Assembly (NCBI RefSeq): GCF_934725225.1
Contig: NZ_CAKVAM010000007.1
Location: 38,858-102,857 of the forward strand
Source of the DNA: an uncultured Treponema sp.
GTDB lineage: Bacteria > Spirochaetota > Spirochaetia > Treponematales > Treponemataceae
DNA: 64,000 nucleotides
Direction of reading: 5' to 3'
The first letter of the stretch is position 1. Every line of letters starts with the position of its first letter. A model generated the notes under the pieces. That model was not told where the DNA came from. It searched no databases and was given only the letters and a program-made list of their open reading frames with translations. Of the stretch, positions 50,031-59,580 are shown in pieces. The translations under genes and the position numbers were made by a program.

Positions 50031-51383
50031 CTAATTAGATTCAGCAGCTCCCGGAAGTCCTATGTCTTTTCTGTAGAACATATCGGTGAATTTTATTCCG
50101 CCCATTGCTTCATAAGCGTTTTTCCAGGCTTCGTCAAAAGTTGTTCCGTAAGCAGAGCAAGCTAAAACTCGTCCACCGCTAGTTACAAGTTTTGTGTCTT
50201 CTGGGCTTCGGATTCTTCTGTTTTCCATTGCTCCGGCTATAAAAACTTTTGCATTTGATTTGTTTATTTTTTTTTCATCAATTACTATGTTGTATCCTTT
50301 TTTGTAGGATTTTGGATAACCGCCGCTTACTGCAACTGGTGCAACTTGGTAGCCTTTTTTCCATTCAAGTTTGAAATCTTTTAAAGAGCCGTCAGTTATA
50401 GATTTGCAAAGGCTTGCAAAATCAAAGTCCATGAGCGGAAGTACAGCCTGAGTTTCCGGGTCTCCAAGGCGCACATTGTATTCAAGGCATTTCGGTCCGT
50501 CTTCTGTAAGCATAAGTCCGAAGAAAATAAATCCTCGGTAGTCATAATTTTCAGCCTCAAGACCTTTTAATGTTGGCTCAAGAATATTTTTTTCAAACTG
50601 GGAAATTATTGCAGGAGTTGCGTCATCAACAGGAGCGATTGCGCCCATTCCGCCTGTGTTTGGACCTTTTGCGCCGTCGAAAAGCCTTTTGTGGTCTCTT
50701 GCGCTCAAGAATGGAACTATGCAGGATTTTCCTTGCTCAGAAAATTCTTTTGTAACGCTTACAGCCGCAAGAATTGAAATTTCAGTTCCGCGAAGATATT
50801 CTTCGATTACGAGTTTTTTCCCGGCTTCACCAGCGATAGAGCCGTCCATAAGTTGCTCAACTGCGTTTTCTGCTTCTTCCAAAGTCTTTGCAACTACAAC
50901 GCCTTTTCCGGCTGCAAGTCCGTCTGCCTTTACGACAATCGGCGCGCCTTGTTCTTTTATGTACGAAATAGCTTCTTCTTTTGAAGTGAAAGTTTTGCTT
51001 TTTGCGCAGGCAACGTTGTATTTGTGCATGAATTCTTTTGCAAGATCTTTGCTGGCTTCAAGTTGCGCCGCCTGAAACTTTGGTCCTACAGTTGGAATTC
51101 CTGCGTTCCAAAATAAATCTGCAAGTCCTTCCGCAAGCGGATTTTCCGGCCCGATAACGGCAAGGTCGCAATTGTTTTCTTTGGCAACTTTTATGTATGC
51201 GTCGTTTCCAGTGATGCCATTAAGATATTCACATTTTGAAAAATCAATGTTTCTGCATTTTTTTTCAAAGGCTGTTCCGCCGTTTCCTGAAACGCAAATT
51301 ACTTCTTCAACAAAATTGCTTTGTGCTAATTTCCATGCGATTGTGTGCTCTCGTCCGCCGTTTCCTACAACAATAACTTTCAT
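50031..51383 (-). CDS. purD: Phosphoribosylamine-glycine ligase
   Basis: A 450-residue ATP-grasp enzyme of de novo purine synthesis (second step). N-terminal GNGGREHTIAWKL, then APIVVKADGLAAGKGVVVA for nucleotide binding, GGMGAIAP and the late RLGDPETQAVLPL with metal ligands. It is 20-30 residues longer than usual, mainly near KGYNIVIDEKKINKSNAKV. It stands alone. TATCAT ends 7 nt before the ATG, so the mRNA is probably leaderless. Confidence 0.93.
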   Translation of the reverse strand: MKVIVVGNGGREHTIAWKLAQSNFVEEVICVSGNGGTAFEKKCRNIDFSKCEYLNGITGNDAYIKVAKENNCDLAVIGPENPLAEGLADLFWNAGIPTVGPKFQAAQLEASKDLAKEFMHKYNVACAKSKTFTSKEEAISYIKEQGAPIVVKADGLAAGKGVVVAKTLEEAENAVEQLMDGSIAGEAGKKLVIEEYLRGTEISILAAVSVTKEFSEQGKSCIVPFLSARDHKRLFDGAKGPNTGGMGAIAPVDDATPAIISQFEKNILEPTLKGLEAENYDYRGFIFFGLMLTEDGPKCLEYNVRLGDPETQAVLPLMDFDFASLCKSITDGSLKDFKLEWKKGYQVAPVAVSGGYPKSYKKGYNIVIDEKKINKSNAKVFIAGAMENRRIRSPEDTKLVTSGGRVLACSAYGTTFDEAWKNAYEAMGGIKFTDMFYRKDIGLPGAAESN

Positions 51384-51390
51384 GCTTGCT

Positions 51391-51419
51391 ATGATAGTTT
51401 AAAAATCAAAAAGTTACAA
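51391..51419 (-). promoter_or_regulatory. Leaderless-type promoter of purD
   Basis: On the minus strand: TTGTAA (51414-51419), 17 bp, TATCAT (51391-51396), 7 nt to the ATG. Confidence 0.65.
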
Positions 51420-51454
51420 CATTGAAGAATTTTTGGCGGACGAGAATTCAGTGC

Positions 51455-52033
51455 TTAAAAAGATTCAAGGCGAACTAAAAGCTGCTCAAGTTTTACTGCA
51501 TAGCTTTTGTCTGCTGCCCAAGTTCCTGCAAGCCCTTCTATTGTCGGGGATTTTCCGCGCGGATTCACATACTTATACCGAGTATCAATACATTCGTTGT
51601 TCAGCGGAATATCTTTTGTCGCATAAGCGTGAAGGTGCTGAATGTGCGCTCTTACTCCGAGCTGTTCCGTTGCAAAAGTTTCTCCCGGATGTTCTGCATC
51701 GATTGCGCCAAGTCCGCAGTAATTGTGCATTTGCGGCGTAACAAGATTTCCGAATCTTAAAAAGCCGGTTTCGAGGCACATCTGGACAAAAGCGCAGTCG
51801 CTGTTTATTCCTTCCGCATTTGCTTCTTCAATGTAAAGAGCTGCGAGCCGTGCGACTTCTTTTTTGTCTGCTGAAGGATTTGCGCTCATAAAAAAATTGT
51901 AAAGCTGTTTTTCTGATTTTATTCCTTGACCAGAAAGATTCCTTGAAATTTCTTTTTGTCCTTTTGTTGAAACGCACGAAACTGCTGTCAGCAAAATGCA
52001 AAATATAAAAATCGGCAATTGAAATTTTTTCAT
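51455..52033 (-). CDS. Glucosaminidase-domain lipoprotein
   Basis: A 192-residue protein with a lipoprotein signal (LLTAVSC, Cys about residue 20). The mature domain is of the mannosyl-glycoprotein endo-beta-N-acetylglucosaminidase (FlgJ-like) type: ADKKEVARLAALYIEEANAEGINSDCAFVQMCLETGFLRF, with the Glu in ETG as catalytic acid, and NYCGLGAID. It would cleave peptidoglycan glycan strands at the membrane. It follows pyrH by 2 nt. Confidence 0.85.
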   Translation of the reverse strand: MKKFQLPIFIFCILLTAVSCVSTKGQKEISRNLSGQGIKSEKQLYNFFMSANPSADKKEVARLAALYIEEANAEGINSDCAFVQMCLETGFLRFGNLVTPQMHNYCGLGAIDAEHPGETFATEQLGVRAHIQHLHAYATKDIPLNNECIDTRYKYVNPRGKSPTIEGLAGTWAADKSYAVKLEQLLVRLESF

Positions 52034-52035
52034 GT

Positions 52036-52767
52036 TTACGAAATTGTTGTTCCTATGTAATTTTTTCCATCAAGAACAGCTTTTATATTCCCGATGTTTT
52101 TTCCGCCTGCGCAAATAACTTTTAAGCTAAGCTCCTGTGCTTTTTTTGAAGCGATTGGATCAAACGGACAGTTTTTTCCCGGAACCCATTCGTCTCCAAC
52201 CATTTTTCTAAAGTCGCTCCAAGAAATATTGTCGATTGGTTTTGCGTCAGGATTTTTGCGCGGATCGTCTGTGTAAACTTTTTCGATGTTTGAAAGATTT
52301 ACAACTGTGTCTGCTTCAAATCTCTCTGCAAGAAGAACAGCGTCATTGTCTGTTGAAAATCCAGGTTTCCAGCCGGAAGCAACAAGAATTCTTCCTGTAA
52401 AGTCGCTGACTTTTGTAGGATCTGTTACAACATCTTGGCTGCACAAAGAGCCGAATACAGTCTTTAAAAGCTGAGCGTTTAGCCGGGTTGCCATTATGCC
52501 AATCCAGTCGCAGGCATAGTTGAGTTTTTCTGAATCTTCAAACGCTGAAAGTTTCTTTTGGTTTTCATCAAATTTTGCAGAAACCGCTTTGTATGAATTC
52601 TGATAGTTTCTTGCGGGTCCGCCGCCGCCAGCTACAAGAATCAGTCGAGCATCTTTATTTTCAGAAAGCCAGGAGCAAATCATGCTGCTGAATTCAAAAA
52701 GAAAATTTTCATCTGGTTTGTCCGGCGCGATTATTGAACCGCCTACGCTTAAAACTTTTGTAGTCAT
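52036..52767 (-). CDS. pyrH: UMP kinase, archaeal type
   Basis: A 243-residue amino-acid-kinase-fold enzyme that phosphorylates UMP. It has VLSVGGSIIAP, LVAGGGGPARNYQNSYK, GWKPGFSTDNDAVLLAE and VYTDDPRKNPDAKP. The short form and GGSI and GGGGPAR motifs match archaeal PyrH more than the common bacterial one. The frame is open 31 codons upstream, but the ATG at 52767 follows GGAG and fits the family. It lies 17 nt after a transglutaminase-like gene. Confidence 0.87.
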   Translation of the reverse strand: MTTKVLSVGGSIIAPDKPDENFLFEFSSMICSWLSENKDARLILVAGGGGPARNYQNSYKAVSAKFDENQKKLSAFEDSEKLNYACDWIGIMATRLNAQLLKTVFGSLCSQDVVTDPTKVSDFTGRILVASGWKPGFSTDNDAVLLAERFEADTVVNLSNIEKVYTDDPRKNPDAKPIDNISWSDFRKMVGDEWVPGKNCPFDPIASKKAQELSLKVICAGGKNIGNIKAVLDGKNYIGTTIS

Positions 52768-52784
52768 TTTTTTCTCCGTATATT

Positions 52785-54494
52785 TTAGTAAATTCCTTGA
52801 ATAACAGGATTGTTCCATAAAGAACTGTAGCTTGAAGTTTTGTCTCCAGCTTCTTCCCATAAAGATTGTAAAGCATAAGTGCGCGGTCTGTAAACAATTT
52901 TGCTGTTTAAAGACGACTGCTTTATCTGATGCCAGCCTCTGCTGAACGCGATATGCTGATTGTCAAGATTTCCGAAGTAAAATTCTTTTGGATCAGATAT
53001 TTCAATAAATGAAGAAAATGGAAGTCCGGCTCCAAGCGAAACGTCAACAGGCAGCCAGCCGTATCCTTCAAAATAAATTTCTGTCCACCAATGCGGCGTT
53101 ACATTCGATTTGTCCTGCGCAAGAATTCCCGCCACTGGAACTGAAGGAATTCCAGCCGCTCTGCACAAAGCCGTGTAAAGAATTGCAAAGTCGTAAGCGT
53201 CGCCTTTTTTTCTGCGGATTAAATCAAGCGGTGAAATATTTCCAGTGCGGATTTTTTCAGAAACTTCATAATTTTCCGTCATAAAATCGTAAATAAGTTT
53301 TGCCTGCCTGTACGGATTTTTTTCGCGTCCGACAATTGTTTCAAGAAGCGAAGAAACTGCTTTTGAGTCCGACGGAACACAGGCATCCGCGGAAGTATTT
53401 TTTGTGTACAAAATTCCGCCTTTGTCTTTGTATTGCCCCAAATTTCTTGGATTGAAATTTCCTTTTATTCCGAAAGTGCTCACAATAAAAGTCTGGCTGA
53501 ATCTTTGCTTGTTGTTTGTGATTTTGTTCAGCTGCTTGTTGTGGATTATGTCAAAAGTGTCGTCAATTATAAACGGCTCAGGATAAACTTCATTCAGCTC
53601 GACAAAAGGCTGGAACGAAGAAACCGCGGGCTTTGGAATGTAAAGCAAAATCGAGCTTTCTTGAGAAGCAACGTGATTTGAAATATCGGCGGCAATCTGA
53701 ATTACGTAAGTTCTTCTGTTTGAATATTGTTTTTTTCCGTAGGGAAAATTTACATTGATTTTTTTTGCCGCGCTTGTTCCGTGCGGAGTTTCTATAAAAA
53801 TCGAACCGCTTGAAGCTCCGTCTGGAATTTTCACAGAAATTTCAGAATCTGTCCAGGCGATGTAGTCAAAGTCAGTTTCGCTTGCCGGAATAAAAATATT
53901 GTTTTTGTCCTGATTTTCATTTTGCTCTGAGCTGTGCAAAGATGAAGTTTCGTCCCGGTTCGCGGTAAAATAAATTTTTGATTTTCCTTTTGAAGGTCCG
54001 AAATTTGTACCGCGGATTGTTATTGTCTGCCCGGTAACTGCGTTTTCTGCGGAAATTGATGCGATTACAGGAACTGAAGTTACAGGCGATGTGATTGCCG
54101 CGACTGGAATTCCGTTTTCATTTGCAAAAAATGCCGGCTCAGATTTTCCTGCGGAAGTTCCTACGATTACAAGTCCGTCCTGCGCATTTGATGGAATTAT
54201 AAATTTGATTTTTTTGTCCGACCAAAGCGAATATCCGCTTGCAGTGATTTTTGAGCCTGCGATTTCTACGCTTGAAGTTCCTCTTGAATCTCCAAAGCCG
54301 CTGCCTTCTATTGTCATTTCATCGCCCGGCGAGCCAATCATCGGAGTTATTGAATCTATCACCGGCTTGCGTTTTACATTGCGTCCTAAAATTCCCAAAA
54401 TGAAAATTGCGGAAGCAACAACAATTATCCAGCTTATCGTTCTTGCCAGCGGAGAACTTCTAAGGAGATTCGCATAAGATTTTAAAATTGCCAA
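52785..54494 (-). CDS. Membrane-anchored IPT/TIG and transglutaminase-like protein
   Basis: A 569-residue protein with an N-terminal membrane anchor (TISWIIVVASAIFILGILG), then two TIG domains (PVIDSITPMIGSPGDEMTIEGSGFG, and PVIASISAENAVTGQTITIRGTNFG). A transglutaminase core follows with catalytic-type residues KKGDAYDFAILYTALCRAAGIPS (Cys), HWWTEIYFEGYGWLPVD (His, Asp). It is likely a periplasmic peptidase-like or cross-linking enzyme. It starts 1 nt after the anti-sigma gene stop, so it probably belongs to the same transcription unit and may be a target of the sigma factor. Confidence 0.82.
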   Translation of the reverse strand: MAILKSYANLLRSSPLARTISWIIVVASAIFILGILGRNVKRKPVIDSITPMIGSPGDEMTIEGSGFGDSRGTSSVEIAGSKITASGYSLWSDKKIKFIIPSNAQDGLVIVGTSAGKSEPAFFANENGIPVAAITSPVTSVPVIASISAENAVTGQTITIRGTNFGPSKGKSKIYFTANRDETSSLHSSEQNENQDKNNIFIPASETDFDYIAWTDSEISVKIPDGASSGSIFIETPHGTSAAKKINVNFPYGKKQYSNRRTYVIQIAADISNHVASQESSILLYIPKPAVSSFQPFVELNEVYPEPFIIDDTFDIIHNKQLNKITNNKQRFSQTFIVSTFGIKGNFNPRNLGQYKDKGGILYTKNTSADACVPSDSKAVSSLLETIVGREKNPYRQAKLIYDFMTENYEVSEKIRTGNISPLDLIRRKKGDAYDFAILYTALCRAAGIPSVPVAGILAQDKSNVTPHWWTEIYFEGYGWLPVDVSLGAGLPFSSFIEISDPKEFYFGNLDNQHIAFSRGWHQIKQSSLNSKIVYRPRTYALQSLWEEAGDKTSSYSSLWNNPVIQGIY

Positions 54495-54495
54495 T

Positions 54496-55212
54496 TCATT
54501 TTCCTGAGTTTAAATTTGAAAAAGGGTAGGAAACATGAAATGCAAATCCGTTGTTTCTGTCCTGTTGCTCTGAATTTTCGCCCTGCGGACAAAAAACATC
54601 GTAGTTCTTTAACGAAGGAATGACTGCGATTTTCTTGAAATTCGAACCGCCGATTATTAGAACAGGAACTGCCGAAACTGAATTTGAAGAAACTGGCAAC
54701 GTGTAAAAGTTTTTGTCTGAATTGTCGGAAGCCAAAATCGAATTCAAAACTGAAACATCGATATTTCCGTCGGAGCTAACCTGATTTGCCGTTGACGAAA
54801 TTGAAGTGCGCGCTACAGGCTGAAATGCGGAAACTTGTCCTTCAAACGGATTTCCTTTTTTTGCGCCTGGAACAACAAATGCAAAAACTGCCGCCGCCGC
54901 AATTCCAGCTGCGAAATATTTTATGCCGCTGCTTGGCTTTGGAAATTTAAATGTGTTTTTTCCTGCCTGAGTAACTTTTTTGTAGGAAAGCCGTGCTTCA
55001 AGCCTTTGAAAACTAGAATCCAAATCTTCCTTTGAAAAATGAAAGGCCTCTTTGTCTTCAGCAAAGACCGAATTAATCGCGAGGAATTTTTTTAGCTTGG
55101 CGGAGCATTTGGGGCAGGAATTTACGTGCGCTTCATATTCTGCAACATAATTCTTAGGAAGTTCTCCGTCCGCATAGATAGAATGAATGTCATCTTCAGG
55201 ACAAGTAAACAT
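54496..55212 (-). CDS. Anti-sigma factor with zinc-finger domain
   Basis: A 238-residue protein with an N-terminal zf-HC2 motif (YEAHVNSCPKCSAKLKKF: HxxxCxxC), an amphipathic linker, one membrane helix (FAAGIAAAAVFAFVVPG) at about residues 100-118 and a periplasmic tail. It should hold the ECF sigma factor inactive until a signal. It overlaps the sigma gene by 17 nt. Confidence 0.85.
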   Translation of the reverse strand: MFTCPEDDIHSIYADGELPKNYVAEYEAHVNSCPKCSAKLKKFLAINSVFAEDKEAFHFSKEDLDSSFQRLEARLSYKKVTQAGKNTFKFPKPSSGIKYFAAGIAAAAVFAFVVPGAKKGNPFEGQVSAFQPVARTSISSTANQVSSDGNIDVSVLNSILASDNSDKNFYTLPVSSNSVSAVPVLIIGGSNFKKIAVIPSLKNYDVFCPQGENSEQQDRNNGFAFHVSYPFSNLNSGK

Positions 55213-55750
55213 CTTCTTCTCCTATCAGTTTTAGTAATTGTGCCTTTGCCCGGAAAACCCGCACCTTTACATTCCCCTCTGTGATTCCGAGCTGGCGGCC
55301 AATCTCCTTGTAGTTCATATCGGCATATTCTTTTAGAATAAGCACTTCTTTTAAATTGCCAGGAAGCTTGTTTAAGGCTTCGAGCGCAATTTTTTTTGCT
55401 TCCTTTTTTAAAAGTTCAGTTTCGCCGCTTTCCATTTGCTGACGGCCTTCATAAAGCGCCTTGTGGTAAGCGTTCGCCTCTCTGACTTTCCGTTTTGCAT
55501 AATTCAGCGAAGCGTTTTTTACAACTCTAATTAGCCAGAAAACTGCGTCATTTATAGAAGGAAAAACCATTGCTTTTTCGTTTGCCTTTATAAATGAGTC
55601 GTGAACCAAATCTTCGGCGGCTTCTTCATCTTCTACAATTTTAAACGAAACTTTGAACAAAAGTTCCATTGCAGAGTCGTATAATTTTCTAAAGTCTTTT
55701 GAATCCGCGCAATTTATCGAGCCTGATTCACTTTTATTAAAAGAAAACAC
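55196..55750 (-). CDS. ECF-type RNA polymerase sigma factor
   Basis: A 184-residue sigma-70 family protein with region 2 (FKIVEDEEAAEDLVHDSFIKA, with AVFWLIRVVKNASLNYAKR) and region 4 (LPGNLKEVLILKEYADMNYKEIGRQLGITEGNVKVRVFRAKAQL). It starts with GTG after AGGA. The overlapping downstream gene is its anti-sigma factor. The signal is unknown; the co-transcribed surface protein suggests envelope stress. Confidence 0.9.
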   Translation of the reverse strand: MFSFNKSESGSINCADSKDFRKLYDSAMELLFKVSFKIVEDEEAAEDLVHDSFIKANEKAMVFPSINDAVFWLIRVVKNASLNYAKRKVREANAYHKALYEGRQQMESGETELLKKEAKKIALEALNKLPGNLKEVLILKEYADMNYKEIGRQLGITEGNVKVRVFRAKAQLLKLIGEEDVYLS

Positions 55751-55785
55751 AATAAGTCCTGTTTAGTTACATTTTTTTCTGCTTT

Positions 55786-57318
55786 TTAAGAACGCTTCCA
55801 AACTGCTCCATTTGGCGTGTCTGTTATGACGATTCCGCGCGCTGAAAGCAAATTGCGGATTTCATCGGCTCTTGCAAAATTCTTTGCTTTTTTCGCTTCA
55901 ACTCTTTCTGCAACAAGCGCGTCAATTTCCTGTGCTTCCGGGTCTCCTGAATGGTCTGGAACAGAAGCTTTCTGCTCTTTTTCCTGTTCAGCAAGAAATT
56001 CCGCGGCAGATTTTACAAGATTCAAGCCAATTACGCTGTCCATTCTGCGCACAAGTTCAAGTGATTCTTCAGGCTTTAAAGAGCCGTCTTTAACTGCTTT
56101 TTGAATGCAGCTCAATGCGACTGGAGTTGAAAGGTCGTTTTCCAAAGCGGCCTGGAATTTTTCCATGTATTCTTTTGCTTTTTCAGACAGATTTTCAGTT
56201 TTTGAAGCTTCGCCTTTTGCATATATTTTGGAACAGTTCAGAGAATCTGCGCCGCCTGCATTTTGAGCAAGCCGGGCAACACGCTGAACAAGAGCGGCCC
56301 TTGAATTTTTTGCTGAATCCATTGCGTCCCAGCTGAAATAAATTTGCTTGCGGTAATGTCCTCCCAGAAGGAAAAATCTGTAGTCGAGCGGATCGTAGCC
56401 ATTGTCTGTTAATGACTGAAGCGTCAAAAAGTTACCGTGGGATTTTGACATTTTTTCAGCCTGACCAGATTCTGCGGCTTTTTTGTCTTTTGCAATTACA
56501 AGGAATTCATTGTGAAGCCAGTAGTTCACCCATTTGTGGCCGGTTGCGCCTTCTGACTGGGCGATTTCATTTGTGTGGTGAATCGGGATGTGGTCGATTC
56601 CGCCTGTATGGATGTCAAAATGCTCGCCGAGGTATTTCATGCTCATTGCGGAACATTCAATGTGCCAGCCCGGATAGCCTCTTCCCCAAGGTGAATCCCA
56701 AGTTAGGGCCTGATTTTCAAATTTTGATTTTGTGAACCAAAGTACAAAGTCATAAGGATTGCGCTTGTTCTGGTCAACTTCGATTCTTGCTCCGGCTTTT
56801 AAATCGTCAAGGTTCAGGTTGGCGAGCTTTCCGTAGTCTGGATAAGTCGTAACGTCGTAGTAGAGGTTTCCGCCGGACATATAGGTGTGTCCGTTCGCTT
56901 CGATTCTCTTGATAAGCTCAATCATGTCCTGGACGTGCTCAGTTGCCTTGCAGACGACATCCGGCCTGATTATGTTCAGTCTGTCGATGTCCTTGAAAAA
57001 TGCGTCCGTGTAGAATTTGGCAACTTCAAGAACCGACTGGTGGCGTTCCTGAGCCGTCTTGAGCATTTTATCCTCGCCCTCGTCTGCGTCTCCGGTAAGA
57101 TGCCCGATGTCTGTTATGTTCATCACGTGCTTTTTGTCGTATCCGAGGAAAGTGAGTGTGCGGTCAAGCGTGTCAAGAAAAACGTAGGCGCGGAGATTTC
57201 CGATGTGCGCGTAGTTGTAGACGGTCGGTCCGCATCCGTAAAATCCCACAAAACCTTCGTGAATCGGAACAAATTCTTCTATCTTGCGGCCCATTGTGTT
57301 GTACAGTCTCAACGCCAT
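55786..57318 (-). CDS. cysS: Cysteine-tRNA ligase
   Basis: A 510-residue class I synthetase with HIGH-like motif YNYAHIGNLRAY and KMSKS motif EKMSKSHGNF. The zinc ligands are seen as GCGPTVYNY, HIECSAMS and GGIDHIPIHHTNEIAQSEG. GGAGG precedes the ATG. A strong start is on the divergent side of murB. It is followed after 35 nt by the sigma factor gene. Confidence 0.95.
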   Translation of the reverse strand: MALRLYNTMGRKIEEFVPIHEGFVGFYGCGPTVYNYAHIGNLRAYVFLDTLDRTLTFLGYDKKHVMNITDIGHLTGDADEGEDKMLKTAQERHQSVLEVAKFYTDAFFKDIDRLNIIRPDVVCKATEHVQDMIELIKRIEANGHTYMSGGNLYYDVTTYPDYGKLANLNLDDLKAGARIEVDQNKRNPYDFVLWFTKSKFENQALTWDSPWGRGYPGWHIECSAMSMKYLGEHFDIHTGGIDHIPIHHTNEIAQSEGATGHKWVNYWLHNEFLVIAKDKKAAESGQAEKMSKSHGNFLTLQSLTDNGYDPLDYRFFLLGGHYRKQIYFSWDAMDSAKNSRAALVQRVARLAQNAGGADSLNCSKIYAKGEASKTENLSEKAKEYMEKFQAALENDLSTPVALSCIQKAVKDGSLKPEESLELVRRMDSVIGLNLVKSAAEFLAEQEKEQKASVPDHSGDPEAQEIDALVAERVEAKKAKNFARADEIRNLLSARGIVITDTPNGAVWKRS

Positions 57319-57412
57319 TTTTTTCCTCCATTGAAAAATCTTATGCGCATTATATTAAGTGCCTGATTTTCACTATCGATTTTTTTATTTTTTTTCTATA
57401 AAATGAAATGCA

Positions 57413-58372
57413 ATGACTAACAGAATACGCAAAATAGTTGAAAATATCAAGAACTTGTACAAAGGGCGGCTTTTGCCTGACGAACCGATGAGCCTTCACA
57501 CAACAATGAAAGTCGGCGGAAATGCTGAGCTTTTTGCTGAGCCGGAAGATGTTTTTTCACTTGCGCTTGTTATTTCAGAATGCAAGAAAAATTCCGTGGA
57601 TTTTTTTATTCTTGGCGGCGGAAGCAATTTGATTGTAAGCGATGAAGGATTTTGCGGCGTTATTATTTCAATGAATGCGTTTTCTTCTATTAAATTTGAA
57701 AACGGGATTGTAGTTTGCGGTTCTGGAGTTGAAACCAATCGCGCCGTGGAATTTTTTGCGGAAAATGGAATTTCCGGAATGGAATCTTTTGCGGGGCTTC
57801 CCGGAACTTGCGGCGGAGCTTGCTACATGAATGCCCGGTGCTATTCAAACGATATAAGCTCAAGAATTGAATTTGTTGAATATCTTGACTTGGAAAATTT
57901 TGATGAAAATTCCTATAAATTTCTTGAGAAACATATAAAAATGTATCATAATAACAACGATTGTGCGCAGTGGGCTTATAAACATTCGCCGTTTATGGAA
58001 AAATCCGCTGTTATAACAAAAGTTGCCTTTAAAGCGGAAAAATGTCAGCCTGAAAAAGTTTTTGAGCTTAGAGCTGCGTGCGAAAGCTTTATAAAAGACA
58101 GAGAGCAAAAAGGACATTTTAAAGCTCCAAGTTCTGGAAGTGTTTTTAAAAATAACCGGGATTTTGGAGAGCCGAGCGGAAAACTTATTGATGAAGCCGG
58201 CTTGAAAGGTGCAAAAATCGGAGGGGCGCAAATAGCTCCCTGGCATGGAAATATAATTATCAACGCAGGAAACGCAACTTCCTCCGATATAAAAAAACTT
58301 GTTCAGCTTGCGCAAGAAAAAGTGAAAGAGCGGACTGGTTTTATGCTGGAATGTGAAGTTGTTTTTGTTTAG
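57413..58372 (+). CDS. murB: UDP-N-acetylmuramate dehydrogenase
   Basis: A 319-residue FAD enzyme of peptidoglycan precursor synthesis that reduces UDP-GlcNAc-enolpyruvate. FAD-binding: LHTTMKVGGNAELF, LGGGSNLIVSDEGFCGVII, GMESFAGLPGTCGGACYMNARCY. The C-terminal substrate domain has APSSGSVFKNNRDFGEPSGKLIDEAGLKGAKIGGAQIAPWHGNIIINAGNAT. The Ser of SGSVFKN and late Glu are in place. It looks like a type I/IIa MurB. It is followed at 14 nt by the next gene. Confidence 0.93.
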   Translation: MTNRIRKIVENIKNLYKGRLLPDEPMSLHTTMKVGGNAELFAEPEDVFSLALVISECKKNSVDFFILGGGSNLIVSDEGFCGVIISMNAFSSIKFENGIVVCGSGVETNRAVEFFAENGISGMESFAGLPGTCGGACYMNARCYSNDISSRIEFVEYLDLENFDENSYKFLEKHIKMYHNNNDCAQWAYKHSPFMEKSAVITKVAFKAEKCQPEKVFELRAACESFIKDREQKGHFKAPSSGSVFKNNRDFGEPSGKLIDEAGLKGAKIGGAQIAPWHGNIIINAGNATSSDIKKLVQLAQEKVKERTGFMLECEVVFV

Positions 58373-58386
58373 AAGGTGGTTCGAAA

Positions 58387-59580
58387 TTGCTTCAGCTTTC
58401 ATTTGTGAATTTTAAGCAGAACTCATATATCCTTGTTGAAGGAACTTCTGCAAATGACAGATTTTTTATTATCCAAAGCGGAAGGGTAAAGTGCTTTAAT
58501 GAGGTTGCAATTCCAGGAGCGGCTCCTGAAGTTTTAGGTCCGGGTGACTTTATTGGGGTTGTTTCCTGTATGTCCGGGCATGGGCAGACTAAAAATGTTG
58601 TCGCATTGACTCCTGTTGTTGCAATCATGGTTCATAAAAGCCAGTATCCAGAGCTGATTATGAAAAACACGCCAGTTGCTATGAAAATTGTGCGTTCTTT
58701 TGCCCGCGACATGAGAATTGTAAATGACCAGCTTACAAAACTTACGCTCAAAAATATTATTTTGGATTCTCCGGAGTCACTTTTTTCTATAGCGGAATAT
58801 TACGAAAAATCAGGTCATTACAATATAGCTTTGTACGGATATTATCAGTATTTAAAGCAGTGCCCGACTGGAATCAACATTGAAAATGCCAAGCGAAAAT
58901 TTATTGCTTTGCGACAAAGAGCAAAAGCTGCTTACTTGGAGCCGTCGAATGAAACTTTCCGAGAGTATCCTGCCGACTCAATGATTTTTTCTGAATGCCA
59001 GAAAGGCGCGGATATGTTTATAATTCAGGAAGGCTCTGTAAGAATTGCAAAAGTTGTAGACGGAAACGAAGTTACTCTTGCGCTTTTAAAGAAAGGCGAT
59101 ATGTTTGGTGAAATGGCGCTGCTAGAAAACAAGCCGCGTTCTGCAAGTGCGATTGCCCACGAGCCTTGCCGACTTATGGTTGTGAACATGGCGAACTTTA
59201 ATCAGATGGTAACAACCCAGCCGCAGATGATTTCAAAACTTACGATGATGTTTGCTGAACGACTTTGGGCAATGCATCGTCAGCTTGCAAATACTCAGCT
59301 CGGCGATTTGAGAGAAAAACTTATCGACATGATTTCGCTTCAGATTGAAAAGCAAAAAGTTCCTTTGGTGAAGGGCAGCGTTTACCATTCCGGGCTTTCT
59401 TTGACGGATGTGTTTAAGCTTTGCGCAATTCCGCGTGAACAGCAAGGTGAAGCTTGCCGGCAGATTCAGTATGACCAGAACATAAAAATTGTTGGCGGAA
59501 AAATTGATGTGCCTGACGTTGAGGAGCTTATAAAACAAGCCGCGTTCTATAGAAAACAGAGTTCAAAACATGCGAATTAA
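58387..59580 (+). CDS. Protein with two cyclic-nucleotide-binding domains (Crp/Fnr-like)
   Basis: A 397-residue protein with a TTG start after AAGGTGG. It has a cNMP-binding domain near the N-terminus (FVNFKQNSYILVEGTSANDRFFIIQSGRVKCF), a second one (FREYPADSMIFSECQKGADMFIIQEGSVRI, with FGEMALLENKPRSASAIA), which has the full ligand-binding loop, and a C-terminal part (SLTDVFKLCAIPREQQGEACRQI) that may be a degenerate winged helix. It may act as a signal-responsive regulator rather than a classic transcription factor. The next gene overlaps its end by 11 nt. Confidence 0.82.
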   Translation: MLQLSFVNFKQNSYILVEGTSANDRFFIIQSGRVKCFNEVAIPGAAPEVLGPGDFIGVVSCMSGHGQTKNVVALTPVVAIMVHKSQYPELIMKNTPVAMKIVRSFARDMRIVNDQLTKLTLKNIILDSPESLFSIAEYYEKSGHYNIALYGYYQYLKQCPTGINIENAKRKFIALRQRAKAAYLEPSNETFREYPADSMIFSECQKGADMFIIQEGSVRIAKVVDGNEVTLALLKKGDMFGEMALLENKPRSASAIAHEPCRLMVVNMANFNQMVTTQPQMISKLTMMFAERLWAMHRQLANTQLGDLREKLIDMISLQIEKQKVPLVKGSVYHSGLSLTDVFKLCAIPREQQGEACRQIQYDQNIKIVGGKIDVPDVEELIKQAAFYRKQSSKHAN